Assembly (NCBI GenBank): GCA_021604825.1
Contig: BQJS01000057.1
Location: forward strand, 1 to 23,668
Direction: 5' to 3'
DNA length: 23,668 bases
From: Phycisphaerae bacterium
GTDB taxonomy: Bacteria; Planctomycetota; Phycisphaerae; UBA1845
Of the stretch, positions 8,554 through 14,799 are shown one piece after another. The notes beneath the pieces are model-generated. The model saw nothing but the letters and a program-made list of their open reading frames with translations. It was not told the DNA's origin and made no database searches. The position numbers and the translations under genes were made by a program. How positions within the stretch are numbered: position 1 is the first letter of the stretch; each line of letters begins with the position of its first letter.

Positions 8554-11500
8554 ATGGCTGGCTGGCGGAATCACTCAATGGGCATTGCGACGTTGCTAAT
8601 GTTGTGCTGCTGCGGAAACACCTTTGCGGCTGACTGCAATAGCAATGCGATCCCAGATGAAAACGACATCACCGGTGGAACCAGCTTCGATTGCAATACC
8701 AACGGCATTCCGGACGAATGCGACTTGGTTCAGATCGCTCAGCAAGACAAGGTGACCGCAGGGGATCCAACGGGTTTCGCATTCTACGGTAGATCGGTTG
8801 CGATTGATGGGGACACCGCAGCCGTGGGAACAACTGGCGACGACGAAGCGTGCGGCGGTGGCGTCATGTGCAATGCTGGGGCGGTTTATATTTACGTCCG
8901 CGACGGAGCCAGTTGGAATCAGCAAGCCAAGATCATCGCCGACGATGGCGCTTCTGGCGACGGGTTCAGTTTCAGCGTGTCGCTGAGTGGAGACACGCTC
9001 GTAGTCGGTTCGGTCAACGATGACGACTTGGGCAGTTCGTCCGGGTCTGCTTACGTGTACACCCGTAGCGGCAGCGTTTGGTCTGAGCAGGCCAAGCTTA
9101 CCGCATCCGACGGTGCTACCAGTGACAATTTTGGCGTTAGTGTTTCAATCGACGGCGATACCACGGTGATTGGCGCCGTTTCGGACGATGATGGCGGGAC
9201 ATCCTCCGGATCTGCATATGTGTTCACACGCACCGCCGGTGTCTGGACGGAACAGGATAAACTCACCGCTGGCGACGCGGCTGCGGAGGACCAATTTGGT
9301 TTTGCGGTGTCAGTCAATGGAGACACCGCCGTCGTTGGAGCCCGCCTCGACGATGATGATGGCAGCGCATCGGGTTCGGCGTACGTCTTCACGAGGACGG
9401 GGACGGTTTGGACGGAGCAGGCAAAACTGACCGCAGACGATGCTGCGGCCAGTGATGAGTTTGGTTGGTCGGTGTCCGTCCACAACGATACGGTCGTTGC
9501 CGGTGCCTACCATGATGCTGTCGGGTGTGCGGCTTGTACGACGGGTTCTGCTTACGTATTCACGCGCACGGGCACAGTTTGGACGCAGCAGCAGAAGCTC
9601 ACTGCCGCCGATTCTGAGGCCAGTGATGATTTCGGGTACAGCGTCGCCGCGCAAGGCGACACCGTGATCATTGGTGCACGTCTTGATGATGATCCAGGGA
9701 CCGACAGCGGCTCGGGATATGTCTTCACACGTGCTTCGGGAATTTGGACGTTGGAGAAGAAACTCTCGGGCGACGACACAGCCAGTGGTGACAATTTCGG
9801 TTCGGCTATTGCGCTGGATGGGGATCGGGCGATCGTTGGTGCAATTGGCGATGACGACGTTGTCTCGATTTCCGGATCGGCGTACATCTTCGATCTTGCA
9901 GCAAAAGACTGCAACAGCAACGGCATTCCCGACGAATGCGAAGCCGATTGCAACGACAACGGTATTGCCGACGAATGCGAAATCGCGGCTGGTTCCGGAA
10001 CGGACTGTGACCTCAACGGCGCGCTCGACTCGTGCGACATCGCGCTGGGGACATCGACCGACTGCAACGCAAACGACATTCCGGACGTTTGCGATATCCT
10101 CACGGTCAGCAGTTTCGACTGCGACGGAAACGAAATCCCCGACGAATGCGAAATTGCCGGCGGTAGCAGCAGCGACTGCAATTCAAACGGCAACCCCGAC
10201 GGGTGTGACGTGGCTCCCGCATTTGATCTGGACAAACTGCTCGCCAGCGATGGTGAAGCATCTGACCTACTCGGTCTGGACATTGCGATTGACGGCGACA
10301 CCGTCGTCGTTGGGGCGTCGGGCGATGACGAAGGGGCTTTGACTTCCAGCGGCGCAGCCTACGTGTTCGTTCGTGCGGGTGACCTATGGGTTGAGCAGGC
10401 GAAATTGACGGCGTCGGATGCAGCGTCGTTTGACTACTATGGAACATCCGTTGCGATCGATGGCGAGACGATTGTTGTCGGGGCATATGACGATGACGAC
10501 ACCATGGGAAATTCTGGTTCGGCTTACGTCTATGTGCGCGTTGGCGACACCTGGACAGAGCAGGCGAAACTCAACGCCGACGATCCCGCGTTTCAATCTT
10601 ACTTTGGACACGATGTGGCGATCGATGGCGACACTGCGCTGATCGGGGCGCGCGGTAGTGATATGGGCGCGAACGAAAACGGGGCTGCGTATGTGTTTGT
10701 TCGCAGCGGAGCCGTCTGGACGCAGCAAGCGAAACTCACCGCCGCCGACGGCGCGTCTGAAGATAATTTCGGGCAATCCGTGTCGTTGAGCGGCGACACC
10801 GCGATCGTCGGGGCATCCATGGATGACGACTTCGGCTCCAACACCGGATCTGCATACGTTTACAAGCGGACTGGCGTGATCTGGGCGGAGGAGGCCAAGC
10901 TCTTTGGCAGCCAGACCGACAACAGTGACCGATACGGATTCTCCGTTGCGGTTGATGGCGACATTGCTGTCGTCGGCGCTTACAACGACGAAACCTATCC
11001 GGGCGACGGCACGGTTATTTTCAACGGTGCCGCCTACGTGTTCGCCCGAGACGGCGGCGTGTGGACTGAACAGTCACGACTCATCTCTGGCGGATCAACC
11101 ACCGGTGATTTCTTCGGGTACAAAGTCGCCGTAAGCGGAGAAACGGTCATCGTCACAGCGCGGGGCGACGATGGTGCGTGTCCCGGTGATGTCGGTTGCA
11201 ACTCGGGTGCGGCGTACGTCTTTGCTCGAACAGCCGACGATTGGTTGTTGCGATCAAAATTGGGCGGCGCTGTCGCATCAGAGGGCGATCATTTTGGCTT
11301 TGCAGTTTCGGTCGATGGAGATGTTGCGGCGATCGGTGCAAATCTCGACGACGAAACGAACGACAATGCCGGGGCTGGGTACGTGTTTGATTTGCAGAAT
11401 TCAGCCGACTGCAATGCCAACGGCGTGCCCGATGAATGCGACATCGCCAGCAGCTTTAGCGACGACTGCAACACCAACGCGATCCCGGATGAGTGTGAAG

Positions 11501-13224
11501 TCGATTGCAACGACAATGGGGTTCCCGATGACTGTGATCTGGCAAATCTAACCAGCGATGATTGCAATGCGGATGGTGTCCCGGACGAATGCGGATTTGA
11601 GGCGGGAACGTACATCGACTGTAACTCAAACGGCGTTCCGGATGAGTGCGACATCAGCGGCGGCGGAAGCCCGGACTGCAACACCAATGCGATCCCCGAC
11701 GAGTGCGATATGTCTGGACTGTTCACGCCTCAGGCGAAGTTGATCGCCGAAGATTGGATCCAGTCACTATCGTTCGGAGAGTCCGTGTCGATCAGTGGCG
11801 ACTATGCGGTCATCGGAACCGGCAATGAACGCTTCGGTCCGTACAACAACGTCGGCGCGATTTACGTTTTTGAGCGCATCGACGGCGTGTGGACTCAGGT
11901 CGATCGAATTGTCAATCCCGATCCAGCCAACGACGACGCGTTTGGACAATCCGTCGACATTTCTGGCGACACGATCATTGCCAGTTCGCACGGTGACGAC
12001 AACACCGGCCCGTCGTCAAGTTCCGGATCGGTATACATCTTTGTACGCGATGGCGGTGTTTGGACGCAGCAGGCGTTCCTCACAGCCGACGACGCGAGCG
12101 GTGGCGATCAATTTGGTTTCTCCGTGGCGATCAGTGGAGATACGGCCGTCATTGGAGCGGTCACCGACGACACGCCGGAAGACAGTTCCGGTTCTGCATA
12201 CGTGTTCGTCCGCAGCGCCGGCATCTGGACGCAGCAAGCCAAGCTTATCGCGGACGACAGCGCGGAGGATGATTACTTCGGGTATGACGTTGAGATCGAT
12301 GGCGACACTGCAATCATTGGTGCGCCCGAAGACTTCTTCAATCCTGGCTCGGCGTACATTTTTGTTCGGAGCGGAGGCGTTTGGACGCAAGAGGACAAGC
12401 TTGTCCCGGACGATGGTGAGGCTGACGATGAATTCGGATCGTCCGTCGCCGTCGATGGAGATACGGCGATCGTGGGCGCGCCATACGATGACGATGCCGG
12501 GTCGCTTTCCGGTTCGGCGTATGTGTTTTCTCGTGCGGGTACGGTGTGGACGCAGGAGTCGAAACTAACCGCAAGCGACGCATCGGCGACCGATCTCTAC
12601 GGCTTGGGCGTGGGGGTTATTGGTGACATAGCCGTCGTTGGCGCAGCACGGAACGATGTCGATTGCGATGATTGCGAGAACGGTGCAGCATTCGTGTACG
12701 AGCGTTCCGGGGGAACCTGGTCGCAGAAACAGAAGATCAGCGCGTTTGACGCCACCACCAATGGCTTGTTCGGATTGTCCGTTGGGATGAGCGATGACGC
12801 GTTCATCGTGGGCTCGTACGCTGACAACGCACTCAAACCGGGGGCTGGTGCGGCATACGTGTTTGACTTCCCCTCGGGCGACTGCAACCTGAACACCGTT
12901 CCTGACGACTGCGACATCGCGGCGTTGACGAGTTCGGACTGCGACACCAACGGCGTACCGGACGAGTGCGATCCTGATTGCGATTCCAACGACATTCCGG
13001 ATGCCTGCGACATTACGATGGGGAGCGGTTTCGATTGCAATGGCGACGGCGTTCTCAATGTGTGCGAGGTTTACGAATTTGACTTGGGAGACTATGCGGC
13101 ATTTATGATTTGTATCGCCGACCCAACACCTCCATGTTTGGACGAGTTTGATATTACCGAACCATGCGGGGTCATCGACTTGGACGATTATGCGGTGTTT
13201 GCGGGCATGCTCAGTGGGCCATAG
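8554..13224 (+). CDS. Giant secreted protein with three seven-repeat FG-GAP arrays and Cys-rich linkers
   Basis: 1556 residues from ATG 8554. Signal peptide 1-25 or 26 with an unusual CCC just before the end of its hydrophobic core. Then alternate four Cys/Asp/Asn-rich clusters (27-58, 452-553, 952-1053, 1443-1505) and three FG-GAP arrays (60-448, 557-947, 1057-1439). The FG-GAP unit is about 55 residues, roughly QQAKL-ADD-FG-SV-GDT-VGA-DDD-SGSAYVF-R-G-WT (PF14312-like); I count seven units in each array, as expected for seven-bladed beta-propellers of integrin type. Clusters are built from 13- or 19-residue DCNxNGIPDECD units resembling calcium-binding thrombospondin type 3 repeats. The last 50 residues (two D-L-x-DYAxF loops, Cys residues) are a degenerate dockerin-like module. 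No catalytic motif is seen; an adhesive, structural or ligand-binding surface role is inferred. It stands alone in a divergent arrangement with the M14 gene and ends in a strong hairpin. Confidence 0.92.
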   Translation: MAGWRNHSMGIATLLMLCCCGNTFAADCNSNAIPDENDITGGTSFDCNTNGIPDECDLVQIAQQDKVTAGDPTGFAFYGRSVAIDGDTAAVGTTGDDEACGGGVMCNAGAVYIYVRDGASWNQQAKIIADDGASGDGFSFSVSLSGDTLVVGSVNDDDLGSSSGSAYVYTRSGSVWSEQAKLTASDGATSDNFGVSVSIDGDTTVIGAVSDDDGGTSSGSAYVFTRTAGVWTEQDKLTAGDAAAEDQFGFAVSVNGDTAVVGARLDDDDGSASGSAYVFTRTGTVWTEQAKLTADDAAASDEFGWSVSVHNDTVVAGAYHDAVGCAACTTGSAYVFTRTGTVWTQQQKLTAADSEASDDFGYSVAAQGDTVIIGARLDDDPGTDSGSGYVFTRASGIWTLEKKLSGDDTASGDNFGSAIALDGDRAIVGAIGDDDVVSISGSAYIFDLAAKDCNSNGIPDECEADCNDNGIADECEIAAGSGTDCDLNGALDSCDIALGTSTDCNANDIPDVCDILTVSSFDCDGNEIPDECEIAGGSSSDCNSNGNPDGCDVAPAFDLDKLLASDGEASDLLGLDIAIDGDTVVVGASGDDEGALTSSGAAYVFVRAGDLWVEQAKLTASDAASFDYYGTSVAIDGETIVVGAYDDDDTMGNSGSAYVYVRVGDTWTEQAKLNADDPAFQSYFGHDVAIDGDTALIGARGSDMGANENGAAYVFVRSGAVWTQQAKLTAADGASEDNFGQSVSLSGDTAIVGASMDDDFGSNTGSAYVYKRTGVIWAEEAKLFGSQTDNSDRYGFSVAVDGDIAVVGAYNDETYPGDGTVIFNGAAYVFARDGGVWTEQSRLISGGSTTGDFFGYKVAVSGETVIVTARGDDGACPGDVGCNSGAAYVFARTADDWLLRSKLGGAVASEGDHFGFAVSVDGDVAAIGANLDDETNDNAGAGYVFDLQNSADCNANGVPDECDIASSFSDDCNTNAIPDECEVDCNDNGVPDDCDLANLTSDDCNADGVPDECGFEAGTYIDCNSNGVPDECDISGGGSPDCNTNAIPDECDMSGLFTPQAKLIAEDWIQSLSFGESVSISGDYAVIGTGNERFGPYNNVGAIYVFERIDGVWTQVDRIVNPDPANDDAFGQSVDISGDTIIASSHGDDNTGPSSSSGSVYIFVRDGGVWTQQAFLTADDASGGDQFGFSVAISGDTAVIGAVTDDTPEDSSGSAYVFVRSAGIWTQQAKLIADDSAEDDYFGYDVEIDGDTAIIGAPEDFFNPGSAYIFVRSGGVWTQEDKLVPDDGEADDEFGSSVAVDGDTAIVGAPYDDDAGSLSGSAYVFSRAGTVWTQESKLTASDASATDLYGLGVGVIGDIAVVGAARNDVDCDDCENGAAFVYERSGGTWSQKQKISAFDATTNGLFGLSVGMSDDAFIVGSYADNALKPGAGAAYVFDFPSGDCNLNTVPDDCDIAALTSSDCDTNGVPDECDPDCDSNDIPDACDITMGSGFDCNGDGVLNVCEVYEFDLGDYAAFMICIADPTPPCLDEFDITEPCGVIDLDDYAVFAGMLSGP
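8632..8727 (+). repeat. Cys-rich cluster 1 (2 DCNxNGIPDEC units)
   Basis: Two units directly after the signal peptide; the first has Asn-Asp (DENDI) in place of the second Cys (DECDI), leaving an unpaired Cys pattern. Confidence 0.8.
8731..9897 (+). repeat. FG-GAP array 1 (7 units)
   Basis: Seven units of about 55 codons, the last ending SGSAYIFDL without the closing R-G-WT strand. Units 1 and 5 have Cys pairs in the loop before the GSAYVF-type strand. Confidence 0.85.
9907..10212 (+). repeat. Cys-rich cluster 2 (6 units)
   Basis: Six D-C-[ND]-x-N-x-[IL]-P/A-D-x-C units; the first-to-second spacing is 13 residues, the others 19. Confidence 0.8.
10222..11394 (+). repeat. FG-GAP array 2 (7 units)
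   Basis: Seven units; unit 5 has a longer loop (PGDGTVIFNG) and unit 6 a Cys pair (ACPGDVGC). Ends GAGYVFDL like array 1. Confidence 0.85.
11407..11712 (+). repeat. Cys-rich cluster 3 (6 units)
   Basis: Six units with one 13-residue spacing (second to third) and the rest 19; the same length as cluster 2 (306 bases). Confidence 0.8.
11722..12870 (+). repeat. FG-GAP array 3 (7 units)
   Basis: Seven units; unit 4 has a shortened loop (APEDFFNPGSAYIF) and unit 6 a Cys pair (DCDDC). Ends GAAYVFDF. Confidence 0.85.
12880..13068 (+). repeat. Cys-rich cluster 4 (4 units)
   Basis: Four units leading into the dockerin-like tail; the last (DCNGDGVLNVCEV) is degenerate and merges with an EF-hand-like loop. 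Confidence 0.75.
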
Positions 13225-13234
13225 ACCGGCGCCC

Positions 13235-13265
13235 CAACCCATGTGGGGATCCCACGATGGGGTTG
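13235..13265 (+). terminator. Strong hairpin after the FG-GAP gene
   Basis: CAACCCATGTGGG pairs with CCCACGATGGGGTTG around a 3-base GAT loop, with two single-base bulges, starting ten bases after the stop codon. No T-tract follows. It lies inside a longer frame that would start the next gene at 13243, which argues against that start. Confidence 0.5.
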
Positions 13266-13356
13266 TGGTCTCGGAAGACGCGGCGATACTGTCGAGGTGC
13301 AGTCGCTTGGACGTCAGGCGAGTTCGAACAACCCAACTGGTTACGCGTGGGATTCT

Positions 13357-14598
13357 ATGATGAGCATCTCGGATCGTATGTCAGGCAAATCACTGTGGAT
13401 CGCGTTCATGTCGTGCGCGATGTTGGCCTCACCGTTATGGGCTCAGACTTCCGCGAAGCATGTGGTCACCGATGGTGTCATGTGCGGTGTCGACATTCTG
13501 GCCCGCGACGGTTTCAAGCAGTTGGCCGGACGCAAGGTTGGGTTGATCACGAATCACACGGGGCTCAATCGTTTCGGTGAATCGTCACTCGAATTGATTC
13601 ATGCGGCTCCGAATGTTGAATTGGTCGCGCTGTTCAGTCCCGAGCATGGCTTAAAGGGGAAATTGGATGAACGCGTCGCTGATTCGACCGATCCACTAAC
13701 CGGATTGAAGGTCTTCAGCCTCTATGGCAAAACGCGCCGACCCACGCCCGAAACACTCAAAGGCGTCGACACGCTGGTGTTTGACATTCAAGATATCGGC
13801 ACGCGATTTTACACGTACATCTCGACCATGGGCATGGCGATGGAGGCTGCTGCGGAAGCGGGTATCCAGTTTGTCGTACTCGATCGCCCCAATCCCATCA
13901 CTGCCACCCGCGTGTTCGGTCCGTTCGCCAACGTTGAAGGAAAGTTCACGGCCTATCACAACATACCGCTGGTGCATGGCATGACCATCGGCGAGTTGGC
14001 GATGATGTTCAACGCCGAGCGCAAGATCAACACTGACCTGGTTGTCATTAAAATGCAGAGTTACAAGCGAAGCATGTGGTACGACGAGACACTGCTGACG
14101 TGGGTGGATCCGTCGCCAAACATGCGCTCGTTAACGCAGGCGACGCTCTATCCGGCGATCGGGATGATCGAAGCGTGCAACGTGTCGGTGGGGCGGGGAA
14201 CGGACACGCCGTTTGAACGATTCGGCGCACCGTGGATCAAGGAGCGACCGCTGGCGGCTCGATTGAACGGATTGGGATTGAAGGGCGTTCGATTCTTACC
14301 CTATCGCTTCACGCCGGATGCCAGCAAATTTAAGGATGAGGAATGCGGCGGTGTGCAGATTGTGTTGACCGATCGCAATGCGTTTGACCCAAGTGAAGCC
14401 GGGTTGGCGATCGTGCGGGAATTGCACGCATTGTTTGACGATTCGTTTGAAGTCGATAAGGTCAACCGACTTCTCTTTAACAAAGACATCGTAAACAGCG
14501 CTAAGACTTCAACCGGACCCACAACGTACACCAAGTTGTGGAAGTCGAAACTCGACGAATTCAAGAAACGTCGGTCGAAGTATCTGGCGTACGATTAA
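13357..14598 (+). CDS. namZ: Secreted DUF1343 / NamZ-family exo-beta-N-acetylmuramidase (GH171)
   Basis: 413 residues from ATG 13357; ATGs at 13360 and 13378 are alternatives and no Shine-Dalgarno decides between them. An in-frame ATG at 13243 is rejected: it would start inside the hairpin after the previous gene and put 38 non-hydrophobic residues before the signal peptide. Signal peptide cleavage is likely at LWA-QT (29/30). Family landmarks in order: NHTG (66-69), FSPEHGLKG (93-101), VFDIQDIGTRFYTYISTM (141-158), VLDRPNPI (174-181), HGMTIGEL (207-214), DPSPNMRS (251-258) and VGRGTDTPFERFGAPW (278-293). Characterised NamZ enzymes release MurNAc from the non-reducing ends of peptidoglycan fragments; E96 in SPEHG is a candidate active-site residue. 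Length fits the family, which is about 400 residues. No nagZ or amidase partner lies beside it. It converges on the second M14 gene. Confidence 0.9.
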   Translation: MMSISDRMSGKSLWIAFMSCAMLASPLWAQTSAKHVVTDGVMCGVDILARDGFKQLAGRKVGLITNHTGLNRFGESSLELIHAAPNVELVALFSPEHGLKGKLDERVADSTDPLTGLKVFSLYGKTRRPTPETLKGVDTLVFDIQDIGTRFYTYISTMGMAMEAAAEAGIQFVVLDRPNPITATRVFGPFANVEGKFTAYHNIPLVHGMTIGELAMMFNAERKINTDLVVIKMQSYKRSMWYDETLLTWVDPSPNMRSLTQATLYPAIGMIEACNVSVGRGTDTPFERFGAPWIKERPLAARLNGLGLKGVRFLPYRFTPDASKFKDEECGGVQIVLTDRNAFDPSEAGLAIVRELHALFDDSFEVDKVNRLLFNKDIVNSAKTSTGPTTYTKLWKSKLDEFKKRRSKYLAYD

Positions 14599-14632
14599 AG
14601 CTTGAATTCTCATGTCGCGATGCGCCAATGCC

Positions 14633-14659
14633 GTCATTCCCGCGAACGCGGGAATCCAG
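14633..14659. repeat. GTCATTCCCGCG-type dispersed palindromic element
   Basis: Perfect inverted repeat ATTCCCGCG-AA-CGCGGGAAT (14636-14655) inside the longer motif beginning GTC and ending CCAG. This motif is known from memory as a very widespread REP-like or dRS3-like intergenic repeat of many bacterial genomes. Single copy here; it may fold as a hairpin between the two convergent genes. Confidence 0.65.
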
Positions 14660-14729
14660 GGGAAAGCGAAATCCGCCAAGGTGAATCGGGGATCACAGTG
14701 CAGCCCATGGATGACAAGAGAAACGCCGC

Positions 14730-14764
14730 GGCTGGGTTGAAATCGCTATAGCCAAAACCCAGCC
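14730..14764 (-). terminator. Candidate bidirectional terminator hairpin
   Basis: Perfect 9-base stem GGCTGGGTT / AACCCAGCC with a 17-base loop that itself contains the palindrome GCTATAGC (14745-14752). It lies 35 bases past the stop of the minus-strand M14 gene and also downstream of the namZ-like gene. No clear T-tract. Confidence 0.4.
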
Positions 14765-14799
14765 ATGCCATGAGTCAACGTGGCGACTCGTCAGCATCG

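Larger units (their letters stand above)
14599..14799. other. Convergent intergenic spacer with two inverted repeats
   Basis: 201 bases between the namZ-like gene and the minus-strand M14 gene. Holds the GTCATTCCCGCG palindrome (14633-14659) and a second 9-base stem (14730-14764); both are symmetric and could end transcription from either side. Confidence 0.6.

Noticed and set aside
9552..10301. 249-codon minus-strand frame rich in SHSSGI/LQS repeats
   Set aside because: The repeats are only the reverse reading of the DCNxNGIPDEC-coding units.
8632..13068. CRISPR or mobile repeat interpretation of the regular repeats
   Set aside because: All repeats stay in one reading frame and encode known protein repeat types; no direct repeat-spacer pattern at DNA level.
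12565..13242. 225-codon minus-strand frame over the end of the FG-GAP gene
   Set aside because: Antisense shadow of Cys cluster 4 and array 3; the repeated IAIE/RNAVGIAI pattern mirrors the coding repeats.
13243..13356. Upstream extension of the namZ-like gene
   Set aside because: Starts within the hairpin after the FG-GAP gene and would put 38 residues before an otherwise normal signal peptide.
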